From NCBI GenBank assembly GCA_023333565.1, contig JAJKFH010000052.1:1798001-1862000 (forward strand): a stretch of 64,000 bases of DNA, given 5' to 3'. This stretch comes from Puffinus mauretanicus. Lineage: Eukaryota; Chordata; Aves; Procellariiformes; Procellariidae. The notes under the pieces were generated by a model. It was not told where the DNA came from. It saw only the letters and a list, made by a program, of their open reading frames with translations, and ran no database searches. The position numbers were made by a program, and so were the translations under genes. This document shows positions 1-12,813 of the stretch, in pieces (position 1 is the first letter of the stretch; every line of letters begins with the position of its first letter).

Positions 1-1633
1 GCGGGCGAGAATGGAGTCTGGTGGGCTGGGTATGAGCGCGGGGGGGAAATGCAGCAGGCGGTAGCTTGAGGTCTGGGCCGGTAGCACCCAGGCTGTGAAA
101 ATGCTTCAGGGAACGCTCTGGTGGGTATAATTAGTTCACCTTTTCCTTTGCCTGTGACTGCTGTTCGTGGCGCTTTTGTTTTTAAGCATAAAGATTTCAG
201 CGTTTTCCCCCATGGTTTGAACAAAGGTTGAGCGCATGGGGAAATCCATAAAACAATGTCACCAAAAACGCAAGGAGGAGAAGAAAGCTTTTAATAAAGC
301 ACTGCTGGGCGTATGCACCTGGGAACTGGGCTTGGATGAATTCGAACGGGAGGGAGGCTGCTGGAGAAGGTCACCTCTGAAGGTGGCAGATGAAAAAGCA
401 GCATGGCCCGCTCTTCTCGGGGGAGCTTTGGCAGAAACCCATCAGTCCGTAGGTGTTCAGTTGGCCCGTCCTCCGGCGTGCGATTCCCCGGCATCCCGGG
501 GCTCAGCAGAGCAGCCGTCCTCAGGAAGGTGCTTGTGCTTGGATCGAGGCAGGGGGGAGGCGGAGGGGAGCAAACTTCAAGGGAACCATCCGTAGCAGGG
601 AATGACTTGGCTGTAGCTACCCTGAACGGGCTATCGGGGGAGGTTAGAGGACGGCATTAAGGCACCCAGTGATGGCAAAATCGTGGTTGTTTGAGGTCTG
701 ATACTCGCAAAGAAAGTACCTCCTTTCGCCTTGTCTGTCAGTGCATGGTCTCGAAAAGCAGCTGCAGAGAAAGTAAAGCATCCACCGTATCTGAGGAACG
801 TTAGAAAGCATACTGAAATGATAGACGTGATTATTAGCAAAGGGGTCTGGATTTTGTGCCTGCAATGGGCCTGTCTGACTCTTGTTTTCCTTTTCCATTA
901 CCAGCAGATCAGTTTTATAGAGCTGTTCGGCTCTGTGTGGTCCCTATTAAAAGTTTTCTTTCCCAGGGTGATTCTGCTCCTTTGTTGCATCTGGTTCTTG
1001 AACACTTTATACTATCAAACAGCAAAACTGCTTTTATTGATGCAGCAAAGAACAATGGGACCTTTCCAACAGTGCTCCCAAAATACGCTCGTGGCTTTTT
1101 TCTATGCCTGGCTTCCAACAGTGGAAAAAATGATTAAGATATGTTAGGTTTACTCTGGTCACTTCAACAGGAGATTGGTAATACCAACAAACGATTCCAG
1201 TAAATGGATTAGCTTCTCTTCTCCAGCAAGGCTGAAGCGATGTGTGCTTGCCCTGTCCGTGCTCTTTCTGTGAGACAGACAGCTGAAAAAGCAGAAAGCA
1301 TCCACAATTTAATAGAGCGCAGATCGGGTTAGGCAAAGATGATGGCACTGGGCTTGTGTCAGGTCACTGGAGTGTGATTGCAAGCTGGTCGGACGTGCGT
1401 GGTCGCTGCTCATACAGTGACTGCACCCGCCGTGGCCTGAAGCCTCACGCTCGGCTCCTCCGAGATGCAATTTCCCGTCTGTGCGGAGACGGGGAGCAGG
1501 GAAAACAGAAGAGGGTGAGCAGAGACATAAAACCAGTTCTGCTCTGTGTGTGAGAACTGAGCTTTCCTCAGTGTCTCACTACTGGCTTTGGGGTTTCCAT
1601 GTGAACAGATGTCAGGGTAAGTGTGTCTGCTAT

Positions 1634-1682
1634 AAAAAAAATATATATGCCATATTAAAAATTGTTTTATATATATATTTTA
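1634..1682. repeat. AT-rich low-complexity tract with inverted repeat
   Basis: A run of A/T alternation. The 11-nt arm AAAATATATAT at 1638-1648 is perfectly complementary to 1671-1681, leaving a 22-nt spacer. It is probably a degenerate (TA)n tract, and no function is implied. Confidence 0.7.
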
Positions 1683-2322
1683 AGGGCCACTGTCAGCTTT
1701 TGCCCCCTGGACATATGCAAAATCTGATGACTCCTGACTATCTGGAACTATTGCTGTGGAAATGAAGCTGCATGCCCTGTTTCAGAAGAGGAGTGTGGAG
1801 CTTTGGATGGATGCTGGGGCTGAGAGTGTCCGTGGTGTTAATGAGGAGATGCTGCGACGGCCACCAGCACTGCGTGGCTGGGACCCTGTGCTGCGTTAGA
1901 TAACGCTAATTAAGGGAACCTCCTTGCAAGACATTATATACCCTGCTCCAGCAGCAGGAAGGGCTGGGAAGTGGGCCTGGTGCATAGAGAGCTTGCAGGA
2001 ATACCTGCCAGGCCAGCAGGGAGGGGGTAGAGAGGGTGAGCTCTTCTGAAGACCCCTTTGGGGTGTGCGAGGCCGACAGGCAGGGGACCTGGGAGACCAC
2101 CGGAGGAGCTGGAAGGGCCCTGAGGGCTGCTGGCCCGGGGAGGGGAGTCCCCGGGGCGGTGGGAACAGGCGAAGGCATCGCATCCGCAGGTTTTGGTGAG
2201 TGCAAAGGCTGGTGCAGTGCTCTGCGCGCAGTGCTCTGCCTCTGGGCGGGGAGCCCGCGAGGAGTCTCAGGCGCCTGCGGCAGGAGATGCTTCCAGAAGT
2301 ATCCTTTGGTTTGTAACATTCT

Positions 2323-2356
2323 TAAACAAACAAAACCAACAAAACCCCCAAAACAT
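2323..2356. repeat. A/C low-complexity tract
   Basis: Stretch of aaac/aaacc/aaaacccc units with no G or T. Similar A-rich, C-interrupted tracts recur in this window (for example 21265-21290 and 54535-54566). It may be the decayed tail of an old retroposed element, but no body of such an element is visible. Confidence 0.5.
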
Positions 2357-5300
2357 GAGAGCGAAGTTGTGTTCAGGCTGCATTGACTTGGCAGAAGAGT
2401 TCGCTTTGCAGCCTCAGGGAACATAGCAGGCTTTTAATTCTGTGAGTGCATGTGCTGTGTAATATTTTTATTTATTTGTCAGTTCTTTTGGAGCACCTTA
2501 TTATGTGGCCTTTGTTTGCCTTCAGATGTAAGGTGCTTGTTACAACCCTTTGCTCGCCTGCCTTCCACTTCTAAACTGTGCGTTTCCACAGCAGGTTGCA
2601 TCTGGCTTACTGGGAAAGAAAAGAGTCTATATACAGTGATTGAAGATTTCTTCTTTATATAGTGCCTTTAAAAAAAAAAAGCTAGTGCCATTGAAATCAA
2701 AGCCCGGCTTTCTGCGATAAAGGGCCCTGCAAATTGACCGCAGGGTCTTTCAGAAAAGTCTGTCTCCTTTTGATACAGACGTTGCTGGGGGAAAAGAAAA
2801 GGGAAAGATAGGGTTGCCGGTGCTCGGAGGAGTAAACAGGTGAGCATTGTTCATGTGAGTCCTGAAGAGCAACCCTGCCTGCTTGCAGACACTGCTAATG
2901 CCGCCGATTCAGTCGTATTTACGTGCGTCTCGGCTCTCAACAGCTTGTCGCCCCACAGAGATGCCTGTGCTTTCGGCGCGGCGGAGTAATGAAACGTCAC
3001 TCGTGTGCTTGCTGACAGCCGGGGAGGAAAGCCACCCTCTGCACAGCCGCTCGGCGCTTTCTTAGACATTAAAGGTGCCTTTGGGACAGGTCCCTATCAG
3101 TTAAATCTATGGGCGATTCTCAAGTTGTCAAGTAAAAGCTGACATGAATTTCTAAATGGCGTTAATGTGATTGATGAGGGCTTTTCCCCCATATACCAAC
3201 TCTAAATATATATGTAAGAAAGTGATTATCTTAATGTAATTCATCATTTGCTTGAAGTGCATGCTAAACCTGAACCTGTTCGCTCTGATAAGCATTTATG
3301 TACTGAAGGAATTGATGTTATCTCTCTTTGCCTGTGGTCTTGAACAAAAAAAACAGACTTCGAGCTTACATTAAAAAAGGGCGATTTCCCCCCTCTCCTC
3401 TATTTCTTCTGATCAGAGCTTTCCTGGCAACGGCACACCAAAGGGAGCTGAACTTTTTTGTTGTTTTTAACCCACGCACACAGGAGAGAAACTTGGGTGT
3501 TTCAGCATTTGCAGGGATGTTCGAGGCTGTATCTTGCACCCCCTCGGCCAGACTGCGGCGTGCTGACCTCTCCTTGGTGGGGGGGCAGGTTTCCAGGCAT
3601 AGCTCAGCAAATACTCTGCTCTTTACATGTGTATCCAGAGGAACAAATGGTGCGTATATTCAAAGCATCTGTCATAGCCAGACACACTTTCTCACAGTAG
3701 TGTATGTTGTTTGCTTAGGCAAATGCTGATTCAGTGCATGAGCAGCAGGGATGGAGTCCTGGCCAAGGATATTAATAATGTCCAAGAAGGTCGTGTGCTG
3801 CCTGAAGCTATAGCCTGGAGGGGTCATACTGCACAGCTCAAAGGTATTATTTTAACCTGAGGCTAAGCTTTTCATTTTTGCTGGTATTTTCCTTGACCCC
3901 GGTCAGTATTTATTTCAATTCCTTGAATAGTTTTTTGTTGTTTGGTGCCTAATTCTTTATTCCTTCACATTATGAGTCAGCAGGGTAATGGAGAGTCCAC
4001 GCTCTCCTTCCCAACCAGGGCTTGCAACGCTTTGGGATGCAACCCAGGGTGGGTAAAATGCAGACTGCAGACCTGTAAGAAAGTGCGCCGTCGAGTATTT
4101 CATCGGCTTTTGCATGCAGCAACATCTGACCTGGAGGTGAGGTGCAAATACAGCAGGTAAACCACAGCTGTGAAAAACAGGTTGATGAAGATTGGCGACT
4201 TTTTGCAGTGAGGGTCCCTCCGCGGAGGTGCAGCCTGTAGAAACGTGCCCTCGCGCACTTGTTCACGTGAGCTTTGTGTTGGCAGTTCCTGCGGTGGTTC
4301 GGAGGAGCAGCGAGCTGTGACAGGCTGTGGTGTTGGGGCTGTACCAGTCTCACGTTGGTGCCCCTCTCCCCCCGCCCCAGTGCGGGGCCAGTGGGGAGGG
4401 GGACATCTCCGCCGGAGCACAGCCCTGGGTGCTCTGCCTGGGCATTGCAGCGACAGCTGCCAGCAGCATCACCCCAGCCCGCTTTCGGAGCGCGCCCGTG
4501 GTAAGGTGAGGCCTTTTGCCTTCCCATTTCTCCTAGCTGATGCTTGCGTGTTAACGAGAGGAAAGACGCCTGCACGTTCGCAGTGAAGTGCCCTTCGCTT
4601 GGCGCTACATCCGCTGCGGTTCGGGAGGGAGGACTTTGTAACCTCCGCCGCAGGGGCAGCATGTGAGATGGCGGTGTTCTGGGGGGTGCCCGCCCGGCGC
4701 GGTGGGTCTGTCCCCCCCAGCCCCGGGCTGTCGCGATGCTGCTGCAGTAACCAGGTAGGCAGGAGTCACCTAGAGCGCAGCCTCTCAGCCGCTTGAAAAA
4801 TTTCCCCCTGCAACGTCAATTCTGTAGACACGTCATTTCTCTCGAGGCGCTTCTTGCAGCTGCTGCACCCCTGAGCTCTGCGGCGGTGGTAATTAAATTT
4901 TGGAGGGAGGAAGCAGGAGACATTTCTAGGTTTGGCTGGTGTATTGGAGAGGAGTACTGTTGGTTTTGGTTTTGGCTTCGTTCCTTCGCCACAGAGCTGC
5001 CTCGCACTTCTTCTCTGCTTGCTGAAATCAAGCAGAAATCCCTCTTTGCGAATCCCATTTTTTGTCTGGAGGGAGTGGTCGGCTCCGAGGACACGGGAAC
5101 CGAGCAGGGGCTGCCATGCTCGGCAGGCGCTGGCTCACCGGGGCGGTGGTGAACCGTGGCTCCATCACCAAACCTGGGGTGTATCCACACCAGGGGACGC
5201 TGATTTACCGGAGTGTTTTGATGGCAGGTTATCTGGTGAAAGGGCCTGAAATTGGACCATTGCTGACATGTGGCACAAATGGGCCTTGATGGGGGCAAGC

Positions 5301-6179
5301 TGGGGTTCTGTCCCTCCTGGCCTCCCTCGGGGCACCGGCAAATGCCCCCATGACAGGCGGGCACCCATCGTGCCCCCTCCGCCGACCCCAGGAGGGGCCC
5401 TTCCCACCGCGGCTGGAGCAAGGGCCAGCACAGTGGGAAGGGCTCTCCTCGCTCGGGGCCACCCCCGGTACATCTGCTGGGCGCACCCAGCTGGGCACGG
5501 CTGGGAGGAGGAAGAGGAGCTGCTGTGCACACTTTTGGGTGCTGCAGGACACGTGGAGGCACGTGGCTCGTGCGCGCTGTTGAGGATGGTCGGCCCCAGT
5601 GCTGCACGGAGCCCAACCGAAGGGTCTTGGGGGGGGGACACCGGGGTGGGACGTCTGCATCTGCACGAGCTCTGCCTTCAGCTCCGTTTCTCAGGGGTGA
5701 GGAGGGGGATGATAGCATCTTCCTCCCTCGAAGGCACGCTGAGGGTAGCGGGGCTCCGGTGTGTCCCGCTGGGCATGCGGATGGGTGGGGGTGCAAAGCC
5801 CTTCGCAGGTTCACAGCAAGCGTGCAGCACTGTGGGTGCTCTGGTTTTCCCTTCTTTCACCACAAGCACCACTGCTGTGCTGACGTAGAAACCCTCCCGT
5901 TCCTCGTGCCGCTGCCAGTCTCTGTTTTCACTGTATTTGCTAACTGGATCCTCAAAATACAAAGGCATTTCCCAGTTTTATGCTCTACTTTTGCAAAGTC
6001 GATAAATACTAAAAACTTCAGCTCCCGTGGTCAATCAGTGATTTTTTTGAAGGGAGTGAGCTTTTCTGGGCTCTTTGTCGCAGAAGAAACAACTCTGGGA
6101 AAGGGTACTTCCATTTTTTTAATAATCTATTTCTATAATTGAAGGATTTCAGATTTCTTTTGTAAGGCAAGTGCCTGCT

Positions 6180-6400
6180 TAAACATGGAGACAAATACAA
6201 CCAATAATATGTACTTGAAATTTAATGCAAGCTAATTCATTTTGGCACAGTCCCAGATATGCTGATTAAATGGCCTGTGAAGTGCTACAATATCTTGATA
6301 ATGTACATTCTACATTTGATTATATAATCAATTATGTTGCACCTAATAAAATTTAAAATCAGTGGAAATGCTGTGAGCAGATTGTATCAGATGCAGAGTG
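6180..6400. other. AT-rich repeat-free block, candidate conserved non-coding element
   Basis: About 220 nt of AT-rich, non-repetitive sequence between GC-rich neighbours. It includes the perfect 14-nt palindrome TGATTATATAATCA at 6317-6330, followed directly by ATTA-type homeodomain cores. Composition and complexity resemble the conserved non-coding elements common in introns of developmental regulators. Conservation itself cannot be seen from one sequence. Confidence 0.35.
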
Positions 6401-7439
6401 GGTCTTGGGCAGCTTTAAAGAAACTTCTGCAAGCGTACACTGTGAAGGAGCGTGTGTGTGCACGTACGTATCTTCAAAATACCGGTCTTTAGTAAACCAG
6501 AGGCTCAGTAAAATGTTCCTGTTAATTTATTGACTTGATTTAAAATAAAATAAAGTGTCTACAGCGCCTACTAGCCTTGCTGAAACTCAGGGGCGTGTGG
6601 TCGTCCTGAAGAGGTGCCCGTGAAGTCGACGTACGGAGCAGTTCGTGCAGGGGTCTATCAGCCCCCACCTCTCCCCGACTCCTTTTGCCGGAGCCGGTTT
6701 CTCCCCCGCCTCCGGAGAGCAGCAGGCAGGGCTGGGCCGCGCGGAGCCCTCGGGCTGGGCTCCTCCTGCCCGGGGTGCTCGTTGCATGGTTGGGGGGAGA
6801 GGAAACAGGGTGCAAGAACAGTCTGTGTGCACAACTTCCCCCATCGCTCCCGTGCTTTGCTGCCGGCAACTTTACTAACGTTTTCTGTCAAGAGGTGATC
6901 TTGCACCGCATTTTTAAAACAGCTTAGGTATTCTTGGCAGTAACGTGATGGCTTTGGAAGGGACATTCTCCCCCGTGGGCAGAGTTCAGCTCTGTGTATT
7001 GGGGTTTTCCTGCACCCATCAGTGGGAGCAACCTAACAGGGAGAGCAGAGCTCCCCTCCACCGGCTCTTCCCTGCCCAGGGAACCTGAGTGTCCGTCCCT
7101 GGGGAGGACGGCGTGTCCCAGCCAGCTCGGGCAGCCTTTCCTGCTCCATCACCTGCGACATCTTCACTTGCTTCTGATTTCAGCTGCGAGCACGCCCCGC
7201 TCGCAGGGTGAGCCCCGGGGTGCTGGCTCGCCTGCCCGGGGCGGCCGGTGATGCTCAGTGTGGCGGGGAGCCCCGGGCTCTCACCCCCGACTTGGCCGTG
7301 CACCAGGGAGCAGCCCGATCGTTTGGCAAATGTTTCTCATTCCTTTCCAGGAAAGTTAGCGGTTTCTGGGTGACTAGCTACAGCAGGTTAGGGGAATTTG
7401 GCCTGGATTTTATGGTCCTCCGGTAAGAGAGGGTTGATG

Positions 7440-7770
7440 GGAAACAAATGTGTTATGGCCCCAGACAAGCTGTTGCTACATTTTTTGTTTCATTTTAAAG
7501 CAGCACTATCAACCAGTTGGAATATAGGCCTGGAGTATCGCGGGGAGTAATCTAATTAGTATGAAGTCAATTCACTAGTTCCTTTTGTATCTCGTGATTA
7601 AATAAGTGGGAAAATGGCTTGAAAATTAGGTGCTAGAACGACCCAATTACATTTCTGTAGCTTTTTGTATTCAATTTCATAAACAATTTTGCTCTTCGCT
7701 GGTTAATCAGTGAATGCCTTTTTCCAGTTTGAAAAGCACTTTTGAAATTATAATGCAATTAAATTGTGTG
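7440..7770. other. AT-rich repeat-free block, candidate conserved non-coding element
   Basis: AT-rich, complex sequence bounded by GC-rich flanks. It contains homeodomain-like cores (taatctaattagta near 7547-7561, gattaaat near 7597) and no simple repeat or open frame of note. Listed as a candidate only. Confidence 0.3.
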
Positions 7771-8142
7771 TGGATGTTCTGGCATAGCGAGTGTGAAAGC
7801 TGGGGGCCTGGCAGCCAGCCACGTTGTACCTTGACAGTAATGAGTTCCTGAGCTGGCAGCTTGCTGGTGTCATTCGTGATATTGTCCACGCTGGGTTACT
7901 GTAAAACGCAGCCGCCTCAACTCCTTTCCAGCCAGGGTCGCCAGGATCCGGGCGCCGGATCCTCTCCCTCCCTCTGCAGAGGCCGCAAAGCTGGTTGATT
8001 CCTGGGGCAGATCCACCACCTCCGTGGGCGGCAGAGATCAGCCTGCGGGACCCTGCTTTGCGCGTGGCGAGCAGATCGAGATGTGTGCAAGCGCGCGGTG
8101 AAGTTTTTTGCAAAGTCGTAGAGCAGCTGCGTGCTTGCTTTG

Positions 8143-8178
8143 GGTTTTTTCTTTTTTTTTTCCTTTTTTCTTTTCCTT
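8143..8178. repeat. T-rich tract
   Basis: Runs of T broken by single C residues over about 36 nt. On the opposite strand it reads as an A-rich tract. No target-site duplication or element body was recognised next to it. Confidence 0.7.
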
Positions 8179-11100
8179 ATGTGAGCCTCTGTAGGACTGA
8201 AGATGGGCAAGGGGGATGGAGGGGATTAAGTATTCTTTTCCTGGGGGCATCATTGGGGCAAGTAGGAAGACATCTCAACGTCCTGTCCTTCTCAAAGTCA
8301 GCAGTAGGTCTGCCCCTGGCCTCGCCCCAGCCTCGCTACCTGGTGGCTCTTGGCTCGGGGAAGCAGTAGGTCCGAGCGGTGTCCTCTCAGTGGGCAGGTT
8401 GTCCCCAGGTGAGCTCGCCCCAAGCTCTGAAGCTGCCGTTGTCCTCGCCAGTCCCAAAATCCATAAGGGCTGGGGTGTTGTTTAAGCTCCTCTTTTCACA
8501 GCCAAAATGCCGGTGGTCCATGCAGCATGTGAATCGCGTGCAGCGCCAAGTGGCATCTGATCGGATGCCAGCTGCAAATGATTTCCAACGGCCCACCGGC
8601 TCTTCGAGGCCACCAGGCTGTGAAGAGCACTACTTGCTCCGTGCTTCGGCTGTACTGTGGCCTGTCTCCGTGGGCCTTTTAAGGTTGGAGTTTTTCAAGG
8701 CATGCTTTTTACTCTTGTAGGGTATTTGTCTTGTATTCAGCCTGCTCATGGTGAGCGGGAGCTAAGTTCAGCCTCCTGGGGAAGGGCAACCAAGTCTGCG
8801 TGATCGCCACCTCCCATGATTTACGGCTGAGCACCACAAGGGGAAAGGTAGAAAGCTGTGTTAAGAGAAAAAGAAATAATGTTGGAAATAATGACTTGCT
8901 TGGCAGGTTTTAACAAGTTCAGTAATGGTATTAGGTGCCCTTGGCTCAAGATAGTAACCTCCTCTTAAATGATCATTACCTGGCTAATAAAGACCTCAGA
9001 GCAGGTCATTACAGCTTAATTTAGACATAGCATCCTGTTTGGTTCGCACAGCGTTGCCATCTTTCAAGTGGTTGAATCTATTGCCTGAATGCTGTGGTTG
9101 GGAGTTGGGGGTTGCTTGGGTTTCTCCTTTCCCAGCAGCTTAACAAGGAACTGAGTGTTTGCTCGGTCTTGATGGCCCTTCAGCTCGGCTGCTCCTGGAG
9201 GTGGGGCTGTGCACGGGCAGGGGAGAGGGCGAGGGACTTCTCCAGCTCGTCACTTCAGCTCTGCTTACAGCTCGTGGTTTTCATGAGCGTTGGTTCAAGC
9301 AGGGCAGGAAGAAGGGATGGGAATGGAGGACCCTGTTCGGGAAAGCTCTTAAACATATGTTTAATTCCACATCTTGTTCAAATCAGTCAGGTTTAAACGA
9401 AGGCTGTTGATGTGTTGTTTCAGAGAACCTGTGGCTTTCAAAGTCTTTTAGGTAGCGCTTGCCCAGGCGTCTCCTTCACGTGGGGACCCTCCCCTGGCCA
9501 TCCCAGGACACGCCAGGCGTGCGCACGTTTCCCTTCCTACCGTCTCCCTCGGGAAAAGGAGCTGGTTTCAGAGATGAGCGACTGAGCCAGGTAGGAAGGT
9601 GCGCAGGAGTGGGGGTCCAGCCTCGTGCCCACCATGCCACCCCAGCCTCTGCTTGCTCGTGGATGAGCCGTCGTGCTTCCCTAACCCCGTTAGCAGCAAG
9701 TTTCAAATGCAAGTAATTAGAATAACCAACCCCCACCTGTTATTAATATTTTGAAGACATCTCTCTGATAAGTCCATCTTTTCAGCCAATTTCCTATTTC
9801 TACTGAAAGCAAAGCAGTTTTCCTCCCAGTATTGTAAATCTGTTGTTAAAATGAAGAAAAGGAAATGGAAAAAAGGATCCCCCCAACAACAAAACCGTAA
9901 CACCAGGCTCGGTGCTGCGCCGCCTTTGTCAGCCCTGGATAGAATTATGCATCATGAATAAAAACTGCTGTCAACATGCATTGGTTTCAAAACATTAGAG
10001 CATATGGTATGTGATTATCTGTATTGTCAAATGCAATAAAGTGAATTTGGATATAATAAAAAATGTAATATTTTAGAAATTTGGTAATAAACTGTGGAAG
10101 AATTGACAGGCAGAGAGTATTTGACGCCTGTAGGCAAACAGATAAAGATGGCAGGACTTTGCGCTCGGCGGGCAACGGCTACTGCAGGCGCATTAGGAGC
10201 AGCTTTCATTTCTGACGGGGGAGCCTAACTGGGTTAGCGGGCACCGGGGAGCGATGGCCTTCGTCCCGGCCTTTGCTGCCGAGACCTGCCTTCTCGCGGC
10301 CGCTCGCTGCTGCTCCGCTTGTCCTTGTCCTCTGCCACGCGGGGCTGGCAGGCAGGGGCAGGGGACTGGGGTCCACCGCTGGCTCCCCGCGCGCAGGTCT
10401 GCACCCTTTGGCTGTAGGAGAGGTGGCGAGCGGAGTCGGGCTGGTGATGAAAGTTTTGGCTTGCCTCGTGGCACGGTGAGGGGCTGCAGGGCGCTCCTTT
10501 GGGGGATGGAAATCAGCGTTCAGATTTGTTGCTGGCTCTGTGTGCTGCAGGTTCGCTTGAAGCACGAGGTTCCCATTCTGGTTGTAGACAGATTAATTGG
10601 ATTTTACAAGCATTTGGGGTTTTCTTCTTTGATAGCAAAAAGAAATCTGTTAGTTTACGCCACGCTTCCCCCGCCCAGCTGCACTCCTATCGTTTTTGTA
10701 CCACTGACTCGTTAGAGAGCTGGGAAATCCGTACCTGAACTGAAAGGAACAGTGAAAAGCTGTGAGGAGCACGGGTGGGTCTGCTCCCAGCGCTCTTGGG
10801 GAGCTGGAGTTAAATACTGACGGAAAAGCAAATGCTGCCTGAGATAACTTTCTCCTTCAGTATCTCATATTTCAGCCCCATGCATTAATTTTCGAGCCGC
10901 TGACAAAAATGCGCCCGTTGAGACATGATGTCTCCAACAGAGAGAAGCTGAGTCGGGAGAAAACTTTGGGGCCTGTGTAGAAAATTCAGATGCAAAAAAT
11001 GCAGACGTAAGTGTATCACACGTACATGCAGTTTTTCTTAGGTCACTGCTAATGCTTCTAAATGATCTGTGAATGCATTAATGGTTTCTGTTAATTAACA

Positions 11101-12463
11101 ATGTGATAAAACTGGCATTTAGTAAGTTGCTGTGTAGTGTGCGTTTCAGTCATTATGTACTCAGCGCTTTGGTTTGATTTCAGAATGTTAATAGAATAAA
11201 ATTTTAATGAAGATTTGTTGTTATGAAAAATTTATTATGCAAAGTTCAGGTACCGCTTACATTAGCGCGGTCTGTGACACGCGGTGGGGTTCCCCTTCGC
11301 AGCCGCGCAGCCCGGCGCCGGTGCTCCGTGCGACCGCGAGGGCTTTGGCCAGAACCGGCATCCTGGCTCCGGCCGTGTGGCCCCTGCAAGGGGAGGCGCA
11401 CGCGCCCCAGCCTGGAAATCTTTGGTTAAAATCGGTCATTTGAGAGAGGGAAAAGGCCCTGTACTCTTCATCCTTCCGTCAGGGAAAATCGCTCCCGAAA
11501 ACCAGTTTGGGTGGATTTTCCCCTCTTCGGAGGGGCAGGCTGCTACAAGGCACAGCGACTGCTCATCCTAAGGTGCCTTTTTTTTTTCCTTTGAGCCGTG
11601 CTCCCTTTGCAAATGCCAGGCAGTCGTGGGAGGATGGAGCAAGGAGCCTGAGCCTTGCAGCTTTCCAGAACAAAAGCAAGGGGAGTATCTTGCTGGTGCC
11701 CTTTATCCAGCTGCGCGGCTGACCTCAGCTCTTTGCTCTCCTGCCGCGCTGGTATTGAAACGCTAGCACCTTGTATGGAGGTTTTGATCTAAGGCAGTTG
11801 TCTGCTGATTTAATTTTGAGAATTTACTCTCATGTCATGGAGTATATATTGACACTTTAAAGAGCAGTAATACCTGCCTGTGTCTGCCAGGAGAACCTGA
11901 CTATTTTCCGTACCCAGCCCAAGATGCACATAAACACCAAATGGATGTGCAGGCTAATCATCTGTCTTGATGAGCGTCATTCACAGAAGCGCTGCTAGAG
12001 AGCACACTTTACAGTTAAATGAGGATGATATTTTCTCTCTAGACTGTAGGTGTTAACCTTCTCTTTCCCCTTTCATCTCCTGGTGCATCCCTCTCCCAGT
12101 CTGGTTGTCGCGAGGGTGGGTGAGATCTTGTTCCCCATGGAGCAGGAGGTGCCTTCAGGTGGTACCTTCAGGTGTGGCCATCGCTCTTCCCGGCAAACCC
12201 CTCCTTATGGGTAAGGAGGCAAAATCTGAGAAGTGTGCGTCTCGGACTAAGGCTGTATTCTGTCAATCTGGAGGGAGTTACCTCTTCGGAAACCGAAACC
12301 TCTGCTTTTGTGAGTTTGCAGCAGAGGAAATTGGAATAACAGGAAATAACAAGTTAGAATTGACAGCTTTTATCCTAAACAATTTTGAGCTTTAATGAGC
12401 TGAGATGCAGTACGTCAGATGAAAACTTTGTGGAAGGGGAAAGAAACGTGGGACCTGGACCAC

Positions 12464-12550
12464 AAGGAAGATTTAAGCAACTTGTCCAAAGACACAAAAT
12501 AAGAAAGCAGCAGAGACAGGGCTGAGTTTTCGAGTCCCGTCTGGCACTAA
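12464..12550 (+). repeat. Decayed ancient interspersed repeat (MIR/L2/L3-like tail)
   Basis: The order 'gcaacttgtccaaa...cacaaa...gcagagacagggctgag...cgagtcccgtctggcact' follows the consensus shared by old amniote MIR/L2/L3-type elements: acttgcccaaggtcacac, then ...cagagc.ggga, then ..aaccca. and tct..c.ct. The copy is heavily mutated, as expected for a relic from before the radiation of amniotes. Family assignment is from memory of the consensus and is approximate. Confidence 0.5.
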
Positions 12551-12763
12551 CAAACAAATGGCTTTTCCCAGAGGCAGGATCCTGGGAGGTCCCCGTTCCC
12601 AGACTCTCAGGGTAATGACTTGAATTACCTTTGCAGACAGCAAGAAGTTAGAAACATCCGTGGTTCGCTGTCTGAGCAATTAAAACATCCCGGCCCTTGT
12701 GCGCGGGTCATTCTGTTTATCTGTAAAGGTGAGATTCAGTGACAGCGATTACAGGACTTGGTT

Positions 12764-12813
12764 TCTTGTCCCCTCTCCCCCCCTCCCCTGCAGGTTTATT
12801 ATTATTATTATTT
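12764..12813. repeat. Pyrimidine tract followed by (TTA)5
   Basis: A C/T-rich run (about 12769-12790) precedes five perfect TTA triplets at 12796-12810. It is a short microsatellite. Confidence 0.8.

Noticed and set aside
3970..4662. 230-codon minus-strand open frame
   Set aside because: Overlaps several + strand frames in a GC-rich stretch. Cys/Arg/Pro-rich translation with no motif.
4816..5814. 332-codon open frame on the minus strand, with overlapping frames on the + strand
   Set aside because: The stretch is GC-rich with few stop codons in any frame. The translation is low-complexity Pro/Arg/Ala without any domain, and no splice or promoter signal supports it.
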